The notes under the pieces are model-generated. The model made no database searches, was not told where the DNA came from, and worked only from the letters and a program-made list of their open reading frames with translations. The translations under genes and the position numbers were made by a program. This document shows, piece by piece, positions 1 through 7,568 of a stretch of DNA of 8,428 nt. Each line of letters opens with the position of its first letter. The stretch's first letter is position 1. Origin of the DNA: CAYONM01 sp964405325 (GTDB lineage Bacteria; Planctomycetota; UBA11346); the NCBI GenBank assembly GCA_964405325.1, contig CAYONM010000167.1:1-8428 (forward strand), given 5' to 3'.

Positions 1-86
1 GGATCGACAAAATCTCTGCGCGATCTGCTACCTTTATTTCTTTCCGCACCCTAACGCAATGGCAAGCAGAATCGAACCGGGTGGTT

Positions 87-863
87 TCAGATGCTCAGCT
101 TGGTCTGGTACTTTTGGTTGTATTGCTCAACCAGACGCTTCAGCAGGCTTTCGTCTTTCTTGTCCAACTCGAAGATCACGGTCTCACGGTTGGGCCCCTT
201 GCCGATGTAGGTCTTGCAGTAGGGCAGGTGATGGGCATTGAGAAAATCAGCGTAGCTTTCCTTGCTGCCTACTACGTAGATGCGGCCATCGTGCGTGATC
301 TCACGGTAGAAGGGGTGCCGAGCCTGATATTGAGCCATCAGGCGCTCGACCAGGGCCTCGTTCTTCTTGTCGATTTCCAGGACCACGGTCTCGCTGTTTG
401 GACCAGCACCGATCAGGGTCCTGGTATAAGGCATGTGACCGGTGTCGAGGAAGCTCTTGAACGAGTTCTCGCTGCCGACCACGTACAGGCGGCCGTCGTG
501 GGGTATTTCGCGATAGAAGGGATGTTTGGCGCGGTAGGTGGCCAATAAAGCATCATTGTAGGCATTGTCCTTCTTGTTGATGGCGATCACCACGGTCTGA
601 CCGTTGGGGCCAGCACCAATCAGGGTTTTGGTGTACGGTACGTGATGGGTTTGCTTGAAGCTGGCGTGATCTTCTGTGGTGCCAAAAACGTACAGGCGGC
701 CGTCGTGTTCGACTTCCTGATAGTTAATGGCCTTGCTGCTGGCCATGGCACTGCTGCTGGCCTTGGCGCTGCTGTTAGACGAGCTGGTGCGCGACGAGTG
801 GTCACCACAGCCGGCCACCAGGCCGATCGTCACAAGCATGCAGAGGAGGATGGAGAGACGCAT
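87..863 (-). CDS. Putative lipoprotein with three tandem ~69-residue repeats, function unknown
   Basis: I do not recognise this family. The 258-residue product starts MRLSILL and has a hydrophobic signal ending in the lipobox VAGC (Cys19), so a lipid-anchored envelope protein is expected. Asp at +3, not +2, gives no classical inner-membrane retention signal, which suggests the outer membrane. A Ser/Ala-rich linker (about 22-44) is followed by three copies of one domain, roughly residues 47-116, 117-185 and 186-258. Each copy has HDGR(L/I)YV (HDGR at 53, 122 and 191, exactly 69 apart), then (H/M/V)PY.(K/R)T.IG.GPN..TV and a D/NKK motif before a C-terminal helix. The third copy is the most diverged and has a Cys after its PY. 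I chose the start at 863 because AGGAG lies 9 bases upstream and the signal peptide begins there; an in-frame ATG at 932 would put 23 odd residues before the signal. The gene stands alone. Coding status is confident, function is not. Confidence 0.88.
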   Translation of the reverse strand: MRLSILLCMLVTIGLVAGCGDHSSRTSSSNSSAKASSSAMASSKAINYQEVEHDGRLYVFGTTEDHASFKQTHHVPYTKTLIGAGPNGQTVVIAINKKDNAYNDALLATYRAKHPFYREIPHDGRLYVVGSENSFKSFLDTGHMPYTRTLIGAGPNSETVVLEIDKKNEALVERLMAQYQARHPFYREITHDGRIYVVGSKESYADFLNAHHLPYCKTYIGKGPNRETVIFELDKKDESLLKRLVEQYNQKYQTKLSI

Positions 864-973
864 CTGGCTGACTCCTGCTATAAAGGGGAACGGGTTTGGG
901 CCACGATTCTTCTCGCCAGTGTAAAGTCTCATTAAAGCTTCGGTTAATCTCTGATGTAAGCCTGACGGCAGCT

Positions 974-1057
974 ATCGAGGGGCAAGCCCCTCGGACCCCG
1001 AAGCCGAGGCTGCGAGCACAACTTTTATTACGAAGTTCTCGCAGCCTCAGCTTATAA
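974..1057. repeat. Palindromic intergenic element, copy A
   Basis: An 84 bp element matched by copy B at 1123-1210. It begins ATCGAGGGGC..GCCCCTCGGACCCCGAAGC, contains a short GAGGGGC/GCCCCTC hairpin, and then a long imperfect stem. AAGCCGAGGCTGCGAG pairs with CTCGCAGCCTCAGCTT with one mismatch, and AACTT/AAGTT inside the loop can extend it. Directly after it come two more perfect hairpins, CCGGGC-GTT-GCCCGG (1059-1073) and GAACCC-AC-GGGTTC (1073-1086). It could be a REP-like or MITE-like repeat, or a structured RNA or terminator region. Nothing here separates these options. Confidence 0.6.
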
Positions 1058-1122
1058 ACCGGGCGTTGCCCGGAACCCACGGGTTCAATCGTATCGGTCG
1101 GGGCCTGGTTTTAGGCTCTTAC

Positions 1123-1210
1123 ATCGAGGGGCTGCGCCCCTAGGACCCCCGAAGCTGAGCCCGCAAAAACAATGTTTTCTTCTCGAAGTTTTTGCGAGCT
1201 CAGCTTCTAA
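1123..1210. repeat. Palindromic intergenic element, copy B
   Basis: This is the second, 88 bp copy of the element at 974-1057, in the same orientation. It keeps the leader ATCGAGGGGC...CCCCTAGGACCCCCGAAGCTGAG. Its stem GAAGCTGAGCCCGCAAAAAC pairs with GTTTTTGCGAGCTCAGCTTC with one mismatch over 20 bp, around a 17-base loop. The inner half of the stem differs from copy A (CGCAAAAAC against CTGCGAG), but pairing is kept on both sides. This points to selection or a copying mechanism that preserves the fold, not a simple recent duplication. A small GCCT/AGGC hairpin lies between the copies near 1104-1115. Confidence 0.6.
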
Positions 1211-1541
1211 GGATGAGGCAGACGGGCATGGAGAACTCCTTGTTCTGGATAGACCTTGTCGATTCGACTCGGGCGTTTTTCCGCTTGTGTAGACGGATTC
1301 TTGCCGCTGCCTTCCGGTGCTGTGCCGGCATGACTTCGGGTTGAGCGCTGACGTCTCTTAACGAGGGCCGGTGGACGCGTACGCCTATGCAGGCGGGTGA
1401 TTATCTTGTTCAAACATTTGAATAAAATACGTAGGCCATTCGCTCATTTTGGCGGCCAGAACAATGCTGCCGGCAGATTTGAACAAGGGACTGACTCGAC
1501 AACGGACACTCGTGCTCTGTCAATGCATTGATGACTGGGCA

Positions 1542-2154
1542 CTATTTCGCACGTGTCACCAATGTGGCCCAAAATGACAGCAGGGTTGTCCGTTCTGCTG
1601 ACCACCACTCCTGGAGCTTTTGCCAGTCGGCCGAGTCCCGACGAGCCCAGCGATGCGTGTGGCTCCAGTCGTGCATGGCGTCATTTCGATAGGCATAATT
1701 GAGCCGCAGCAGTTCGAAAATCCATGTGACGATTTATCTTGCCGCTTTGGCATCGTGTGCCATTTCCTGGTCGACAATTTCCGCGACCAACTGGCGAAGA
1801 TCTGAGGACCGGCTCCTGACAAGTTGCGATAGGATGCCAGGAACCTGTTCTCGCAGACAGACCGCGAGCTGCGGTTTGGCCGGTACGCCGATATCGATCA
1901 GGAGTCCAGTGGCTTGTGAAACGCCTTTTTTGTGCGCGTATTGGGCGCATCGGCGCCCGATCCTGATTGGGGTCGGCAAAGGCGCCGGGAGGTGGAATGC
2001 GACGGCCGCTCGGATGCATGTCGCACAAGCCGGGATAGGCGTCCAGCCAATGGTCACCGTGGCGACCGTCTTGGATGTGCTGATAAAAGGCCGGCTTGGC
2101 GTCAAATTCGTTACAGCGGGGGGCTGGAAATAGCCGCAGTTTGTCACGCTTGGC
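1542..2154 (-). pseudogene. Decayed protein-coding gene, unrecognised family
   Basis: Minus-strand translation gives protein-like text in pieces. From 2154 to about 1932 one frame reads through FDAKPAFYQHIQDG, HGDHWLDAYPGL and FADPNQDRAPMR. At a run of six T (1926-1931) the sensible frame appears to shift and continues GLLIDIGVPAKPQ and LRQLVAEIVDQEMAHD. It then hits a TAA at 1734-1736. The same frame carries on past this stop for 63 more residues, including FELLRLNYAYRNDAMHDW and WARRDSADWQKLQEWW, to a TAG at 1542-1544. A TGA at 2155-2157 closes the upstream end. I see no start codon with a ribosome binding site. The composition looks like ordinary protein rather than a shadow frame, so I read this as a gene broken by one frameshift and at least one stop. 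I cannot name the family. Confidence 0.4.
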
Positions 2155-2163
2155 TCAGGAATA

Positions 2164-2481
2164 CCAGGGTTCGGTTTTTTGTTACGCCTGCTGCTCTTGG
2201 ATTTGCTGCAGCTACTGCAGAAGGGGCACGGAAAAAGCCCCTCCTCACGGCAGCTGCAATCGCTCTTGGCCTGGCTGCGTGCCCATGCCCACGAACCCAT
2301 CGGTCGCCTTGACGCCGCGCGCTTTCTGGCCTGCCATCCCGGTCATATCAACCGCATTCTGCGTCAGCACGATCAGCGCCGATTTCTGTGCTGCCTGCGA
2401 GGCAGGGCCTCGCGCTCCGGGTGGGCCGGCACCGAGCATCCGATGGCGCCTGAGGACATACCAGTCGTTACCTCGGAATAA
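2164..2481 (+). pseudogene. Remnant of an AraC-family transcriptional regulator (DNA-binding part)
   Basis: In the frame read from 2164, the stretch LQSLLAWLRAHAHEP followed by IGRLDAARFLACHPGHINR is laid out like the first helix-turn-helix of AraC-type regulators (helix, then '.. .DAA.. l..sp.hinriL'). Further on, MAPEDIPVVTSE resembles the 'll..pdlpV.evA' segment that opens the second helix-turn-helix. The reading frame then stops at TAA (2479-2481), before the expected GF...YFSR.F segment. The spacing between the two parts is a few residues longer than normal. There is no ATG with a ribosome binding site; only TTG at 2179 lies near the start, and the effector domain is missing. A decayed fragment is the best reading. 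The call rests on pattern recall alone. Confidence 0.35.
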
Positions 2482-2497
2482 CCAAAACCTCTGTGGG

Positions 2498-2517
2498 CTC
2501 TACTGGCCTCTACTGGC
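2498..2517 (+). repeat. Tandem duplication of a 10-mer
   Basis: CTCTACTGGC occurs twice back to back. It lies in the 250 bp between the regulator remnant and rnpB, a stretch in which I see no gene. Confidence 0.8.
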
Positions 2518-2731
2518 TTCTGTGCAGCCCATCGTTGTGCTCCCGATTTGTGGGTAATGGCCATTCCGTTAGAGGGGTTCACGCTCCATGCCCAGGCTCG
2601 CTTCGCTCGATTTTCCCGGACCTTTCGCTTCGCCCCCGCCGAGCCCTCCCGGCGGTAGTCCGGCTCGGACCGTCGCATCGCAGAGCACCGCCTCTGATGG
2701 GCGAATGCATCAAAGGGCCATAAAAAGGTGC

Positions 2732-3091
<360 letters not shown>

Positions 3092-3158
3092 AAATGCTAA
3101 CGGCGTTTCCAGGTGTGGGAAGCGGTTGCCTGGCGCGGGTGACGCGGGACGCTCCGGC

Positions 3159-3572
3159 ATGAGCAAACGACTTCTTGGCATCGATTATGGTCGTGCCCGC
3201 ATCGGCCTCGCCGTGTCTGATGCCCTCGGCATCAGTACCAAGCCCCTCGGGTTCATTTCGCGCGTGAGCGATGCCCAGGCGGCGGCGTTGGTGGCGCATC
3301 TAGCCGAACAGGAGCAGGTGGGTGGTCTGGTGATCGGCCTGCCGTTGCATGCGCAATCGGGCGAGGCTGGCGAGAATGTACAATGGGTGCGTGCCTTTGT
3401 GGTGGAGCTGGGCAAGTATTGCACCCTGCCGGTGCACGAGGTGGACGAGCGCTACTCCTCTACCGAAGCCGAAGAGGCGCTCAAGCAGGCTGGAGTATGG
3501 CCGGCATTGCCGGGGCAGCTGGATGCCAAGGCGGCAGCCATCATCCTGCGGCGTTATCTGGATGGGGAATAG
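3159..3572 (+). CDS. ruvX: RuvX/YqgF family putative pre-16S rRNA nuclease / Holliday junction resolvase
   Basis: The 137-residue protein has the RNase H-like fold signature of the YqgF family, and the usual length. Visible motifs are GIDYGRARIGLAVSD (Asp9 as the first catalytic acid), VIGLPL at 58-63, the HEVDERYSS block with Asp96 and Glu97, and LDAKAA with Asp122 as the final acidic residue. In E. coli this family matures the 5' end of 16S rRNA; a role in recombination has also been proposed. The start at 3159 is where similarity begins. The only ribosome-binding candidate is weak (GCGGGAC), and the frame upstream runs into the rnpB gene on the other strand. Its usual proteobacterial partner yqgE is absent. 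GIDYG and VSD.LG differ from the FDFG version typical of enterics. The gene diverges from rnpB with under 70 bp between them and runs toward the terminator at 3782. Confidence 0.93.
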   Translation: MSKRLLGIDYGRARIGLAVSDALGISTKPLGFISRVSDAQAAALVAHLAEQEQVGGLVIGLPLHAQSGEAGENVQWVRAFVVELGKYCTLPVHEVDERYSSTEAEEALKQAGVWPALPGQLDAKAAAIILRRYLDGE

Positions 3573-3781
3573 GCGGTTGCCGATTGGTCTGTGGTCGTCG
3601 GTACTGCTGTCGGATACGGAGACTGACTCGATTCCCGGTCGCAGTCGTCCGTGTTCCAGGCCGCGGGTCCGTGCAGGTCATTTGCAGAGATGCCGTCTCG
3701 TGCAGAGAGCAGCGTGCCTCGAATTGCCGTGAGACACCCCACTCGGACTCATCTCGACTGGAGCGGCTTGCCGCAGGCACC
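3573..3781. other. Gene-free stretch between ruvX and the oad operon
   Basis: About 200 bp follow the ruvX stop. I see no credible gene, RNA or repeat in it. It is probably the untranslated 3' part of the ruvX transcript, leading to the shared terminator. Confidence 0.5.
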
Positions 3782-3814
3782 AAAAAAACCAGGCCCGAAG
3801 GCCTGGTTTTTTTT
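3782..3814. terminator. Bidirectional Rho-independent terminator
   Basis: A seven-A run, the stem CCAGGCC, the loop CGAA, the stem GGCCTGG and an eight-T run give a perfect 7 bp GC-rich hairpin that A-T pairs can extend. It acts as an intrinsic terminator in both directions. On the minus strand it lies 22 bases after the oadB stop and ends the oadGAB transcript. On the plus strand it ends transcription coming from ruvX. The convergent arrangement explains the symmetric flanks. Confidence 0.95.
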
Positions 3815-3836
3815 GGTATTCATGCCAACGAGGTTG

Positions 3837-5507
3837 TCAGCTGCCGAGTAGAGCCAGCAGGATGCCAGCGGCAACAGCAGAGCCGATCACGCCAGCAACG
3901 TTGGGGCCCATGGCATGCATCAGCAGGAAGTTCTGCTTGTTGTAGCTGGCGCCGACGTTCTGGGAGACGCGGGCGGCCATGGGCACGGCAGAAACGCCGG
4001 CCGAGCCGATCAGCGGGTTGATCTTGCCGCCGGTTGCTTTGTTCATGCCTTTGGCCATGAGCACACCGGTAGCGGTGCCAACCATGAAGGCCATGCAGCC
4101 GAGCACCACGATCAGCAGGGTGCGCAAGTCTAGGAAGGCTTCGGCGGCCAGCTTGGTGCCCACCGACAGACCCAGGGCGATGGTGACCAGATTGATCAGC
4201 TCGTTCTGGGCGGCCTTGCTCAGGCGTTCGGCCACGCCGCATTCGCGCAGCAGGTTGCCGAACATCAGCATGCCGATCAGCGGAACCGCCTCCGGTAGGG
4301 TCAGCAGGCAGATGACGATCACTGAAATCGGGAACAGGATGCGGGCGGTCTTGGAGACCGGCTTGCGCTGTTCCATCATGATCTTGCGCTCGTCGTCGTT
4401 GGTCAGGGCTTTCATGATTGGCGGCTGGATGATGGGCACCAGGGCCATGTAGCTGTAAGCGGCCACGGCGATGGCGCCCAGCAGATCTGGTGCCAGGCGA
4501 GCGGCGACGAAGATGGAAGTGGGACCGTCGGCACCACCGATGATGGCGATGGCGCCGCATTCCTGGAGCGTGAATATGCCGGTAGCTTCACCGATGATCG
4601 CGGCGGCGAAGAAGGTGCCGAAGATGCCGAACTGGGCGGCGCCGCCCAGCAGCGCGCTCCAGGGGTTGGACAACAGCGGACCGAAGTCGGTCAACGAACC
4701 GACGCCGAGGAAGATCAGCAGCGGGAAGATGCCGGTCTCGATGCCGTAGCTGAAGAAGTAGTAGAGGATGCCACCGTCAGTACCGCTAGGGCCGGGCGGA
4801 TTGATCATGCCAGCACCAGCGGCGTTGACCATGATACAGCCGGTGGCGATGGGGATCAGGAGTAGCGGCTCGAAGCCCTTGGCGATGCCCAGGTAGAGCA
4901 GCAGCATCGCGATACTGATCATCACGTAATTGCCGAAGGTCAGCTGGGCCAGGCCACTGGAGGACAGGATCTTCCACAGGCCTTTACCGAGGGTCAGCCC
5001 CTCTTCTTTGCGCAGCATCGGTTTGATGGGGTCGTGATAGCCCATCTCGGCGTAGGCATTGGTGAGGTAGCGCACCATGGTGTCCTTATGCACCATGGCT
5101 GGCAGATAGAGCACGTGAACGTTGGTCGAATACGACGTACCGTGCTTGTCCTGGGCTTGATGGGTAAACATGGGGAAGCCATGCGCCAGGTCGCTGTGGT
5201 CCAGGCCTTCATCGGCGAGGGCTTCGCGATATTCCAATAAGATGGTCGTCCAGGCCTGGAGCTCGGGGGCCAGTTGGCCAACCTTTTCAGGTAGCAGGTC
5301 CAGGCTGGGGATGGTCTGGTTGGTGTGGGGGGCCTGGGCATTGTAGCCGTGTACCAGGCGATCGGCGACCTGGTAGTCGCCGGGCAGCAGAACAGTTTGA
5401 TAGCTGCCGTCGGTGCGCAGGGGCTCGGGAACCACCGGCAGGTGCACCTTCGTGGCAGCCTGGAGCCCGACGACACAGCCGAGCAGGATGATGAGCAGCG
5501 AACGCAT
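3837..5507 (-). CDS. oadB: Na+-translocating oxaloacetate decarboxylase beta subunit, with N-terminal secreted extension
   Basis: This polytopic membrane subunit decarboxylates carboxybiotin delivered by OadA and drives Na+ out of the cell. The pump core spans about residues 175-556. It has IAKGFEPLLLIPI (208-220), GGADGPTS with Asp327, and GKINPLIGSAGVS with Asn497, Gly501 and Ser506. These match the Na+-site residues Asp203, Asn373, Gly377 and Ser382 known from Klebsiella OadB, all at the same offset of 124. The 556-residue product is far longer than the usual ~430. It begins with a signal peptide (MRSLLIILLGCVVGLQA, cleavage likely near 17-18), followed by ~150 soluble residues of unknown function before the first pump helix. 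By recall, the segment between the first two pump helices is shorter than in Klebsiella. I chose the start at 5507 for the signal peptide and the GAGAG about 7 bases upstream; an in-frame ATG at 5594 would overlap the oadA stop. The gene is last in the operon. Confidence 0.96.
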   Translation of the reverse strand: MRSLLIILLGCVVGLQAATKVHLPVVPEPLRTDGSYQTVLLPGDYQVADRLVHGYNAQAPHTNQTIPSLDLLPEKVGQLAPELQAWTTILLEYREALADEGLDHSDLAHGFPMFTHQAQDKHGTSYSTNVHVLYLPAMVHKDTMVRYLTNAYAEMGYHDPIKPMLRKEEGLTLGKGLWKILSSSGLAQLTFGNYVMISIAMLLLYLGIAKGFEPLLLIPIATGCIMVNAAGAGMINPPGPSGTDGGILYYFFSYGIETGIFPLLIFLGVGSLTDFGPLLSNPWSALLGGAAQFGIFGTFFAAAIIGEATGIFTLQECGAIAIIGGADGPTSIFVAARLAPDLLGAIAVAAYSYMALVPIIQPPIMKALTNDDERKIMMEQRKPVSKTARILFPISVIVICLLTLPEAVPLIGMLMFGNLLRECGVAERLSKAAQNELINLVTIALGLSVGTKLAAEAFLDLRTLLIVVLGCMAFMVGTATGVLMAKGMNKATGGKINPLIGSAGVSAVPMAARVSQNVGASYNKQNFLLMHAMGPNVAGVIGSAVAAGILLALLGS

Positions 5508-5544
5508 GATGGCTCTCTTTCGGGGTGCTGTGGGGAGCGGAAGG

Positions 5545-5571
5545 CCCGACCCGTCGTACAGACGGGTCGGG
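5545..5571 (-). promoter_or_regulatory. Perfect mRNA hairpin between oadA and oadB
   Basis: CCCGACCCGTC, a five-base loop and GACGGGTCGGG form a perfect 11 bp GC-rich stem in the 83 bp gap between the oadA stop and the oadB start. No U-run follows, so it is unlikely to be an intrinsic terminator. It could stabilise the upstream oadA message, set a cleavage boundary or adjust the subunit ratio. Confidence 0.6.
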
Positions 5572-5590
5572 AGCCGTGGACGTTCCGGCT

Positions 5591-7493
5591 TCACGCGATG
5601 GTGAAGAGGACGTCACCCACTGCGACGCTGTCGCCTTCAGAAACATTGACCGAACCGATGGTGCCGGCCTTGGGTGCCGAGACTTCGGTTTCCATCTTCA
5701 TGGCTTCCAAGATCAGCACGGTTTCTTCGGCAGCAACGCTGCTGCCAGCCTTCTTGACGATCTTGACCACGTTGCCGGCCAGGTTGGCTTTCAGTGCTTC
5801 GCCACCACCAGCTGTAGGGGCAGATGCGGCAGCCGGAACTGGTGCGGCAGCCNNNNNNNNNNNNNNNNNNNNNNNNNNNNNNNNNNNNNNNNNNNNNNNN
5901 NNNNNNNNNNNNNNNNNNNNNNNNNNNNNNNNNNNNNNNNNNNNNNNNNNNNGGTGCGGCAGCCACGGGCGCGGTGCTCTGGACTTCGCCGCCTTCAGAG
6001 ACGGTGACGGCATAGTTCTGGCCGTTGACCAAGACGGTGTAGTTCTTGGGGCCGGTGGCGGGTGCGGCAGCAGCCGGAGCCGGTGCGGCTGCCGGTTTGG
6101 CAGCAGCGGCGGTTGGATCCGTGCCCAGATTTTTCGGGCCTTCAGAGCGGGTCTTGAAGAACTTCGGTGCGATCTGCGGGAACAGGGCGGCGGTCAGTAC
6201 GTCTTCGTCAGAGCTGTTGTAGCCTTCCAGCTTGGCGGCGGTTTCTTTCAGCTTGTTCCACTCGTTGTCCAGCTTGTCGGCTGGGCGGCAGGTGATCGGT
6301 TCCTTGCCGGTTTGCTCCTGAGCGATTTTCACCACGTCGGGATTGTAGTCACCGGTGGTCTTGCCGTAGTAGCCCAGCATCAGGTCGGCGAATTCGCCGG
6401 TCAGACGCTTGTAGCGGCCGAACAGGACGTTGAACACGGCCTGGGTGCCGACGATCTGTGACGAGGGGGTGACCAGTGGCGGATAGCCGGCGTCCTTCTT
6501 GACCAGCGGTACTTCCTTCAGGACCTCGTCCATCTTGTCACCCTGGCCCTGCTCCTTCATCTGGCCTTCCATGTTGGAGAGCATGCCGCCGGGGATCTGG
6601 CTGTGGAAGATATCGGTCTTCACGCCGGTAAACTTGGTGTAGAACTCGGCGTAGCGTGCCTTGGCCTTGGCAAAGTGCTTGTTGGCCTGCTCGACCTTGC
6701 TCAGGTCCAGCTTGTGGGTGAAGCCAGTGCCTTCCAGCATTTCGGCGAAGGACTCGGTGGGGTTATGGCCGGTGCCCAGGCTCATGGCGCTGAGTGAAGT
6801 GTCGACGTTGTCGAGACCAGCTTCAATGCCCTTCATCAGGCTGACCATGGTGACACCGGTGGTGGCGTGCACATGCAGGTGGACGCGCATGTCCTTGCCG
6901 CAGGTGTCCTTGATCGCCTTGACCAGATCGTAGGTCTGTTGGGGCTTGATCAGCGCGGCCATGTCCTTGATGCAGATGGAGTCGGCGCCCATGTCTTGCA
7001 GCTGCTTGGACAGTTCGGCGTACTTTTCGTTGGTGTGCAGCGGGCTGATGGTGTAGCTGATGCAGCCCTGGGCGTGCTTGCCGGTCTTTTTCACGGCGTC
7101 CATGGCCCGCTTCAGGTTGCGGGGGTCGTTCAGCGCATCGAACACGCGGAACACGTCCATGCCGTTCTCGGCAGCTTTGTCGACGAAGCGGTCAACCACA
7201 TCATCGGCGTAGTGGCGATAACCCAGCAGGTTCTGGCCGCGCAGCAGCATCTGGGTTGGGGTGTTCTTCAGATACTTCTTGAAGGTGCGCAGGCGCTCCC
7301 AGGGATCTTCGTTCAGGAAGCGGATGCAGCTATCGAAAGTAGCGCCGCCCCAGCATTCCAGGGACCAGTAGCCGGCGGCATCCAGATCCTCCAGGGCGGG
7401 GATCATGTCTTCCATGGCCATGCGGGTGGCCATGAGGCTTTGGTGCGCATCGCGCAGAATGAGGTCGGTGATTTCGATGACCTTGTCGGACAT
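5591..7493 (-). CDS. oadA: Oxaloacetate decarboxylase alpha subunit (carboxyltransferase + biotin carrier), interrupted by an assembly gap
   Basis: OadA transfers the carboxyl group of oxaloacetate to its own biotin, yielding pyruvate, and passes it to OadB. Residues 1 to about 450 form the carboxyltransferase barrel. LRDAHQS has metal-ligand Asp15, SICIKDM holds the active-site Lys176, and LHVHATTG gives metal-binding His207 and His209. An Ala/Pro-rich flexible linker with a YTVLVNGQNYAVTV association-type segment follows (about 461-525). The end is a biotinyl domain with the EAMKMET biotinylation motif and a terminal VLFTIA. The ATG at 7493 has AAGGAG 8 bases upstream. A 100-N run (5853-5952) lies in the linker and shifts the apparent frame by one. 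Removing the Ns joins both halves in frame at 600 codons plus stop, a normal length, so I read the gene as intact. Second gene of oadGAB, 75 bp after oadG. Confidence 0.95.
5853..5952. other. Assembly gap, 100 N placeholder
   Basis: Exactly 100 Ns interrupt the Ala/Pro linker of oadA. Both edges carry the same 12-mer, GGTGCGGCAGCC (5841-5852 and 5953-5964), the typical sign of a repeat that an assembler could not resolve. The length is a convention and not a measurement. Confidence 0.97.
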
Positions 7494-7568
7494 GGGGAAG
7501 GCTCCTTGGCAGAACGCGGGGAGAGGCCTGGGATGGGATGTCCCGGAAGATGGAAAGGTTGGGGGGAG

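Noticed and set aside
61..90. GGTTCGATTC on the minus strand resembling a tRNA T-loop
   Set aside because: No T-stem, acceptor or other arms can be formed around it.
87..863. Periodic ~207 bp repeats that might suggest a CRISPR or DNA satellite
   Set aside because: The period is 69 codons within one frame and reflects tandem protein domains, with no short constant repeats or spacers.
1385..1517. Minus-strand text including AAKMSEWPTYFIQMFEQDN
   Set aside because: It reads plausibly as protein but is only about 44 codons between stops, lacks a start and lies in a different frame from the decayed gene; too little to call.
3383..4021. Plus-strand open frame over the ruvX end, terminator and oadB end
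   Set aside because: It crosses a strong terminator, overlaps two real genes and has Arg/Ser/Gly-rich shadow composition.
5637..5852. Apparent frameshift and alternative C-terminus of OadA after the N run
   Set aside because: Produced by the arbitrary 100-N length; the true frame ends in the biotin motif EAMKMET and stops at 5591.
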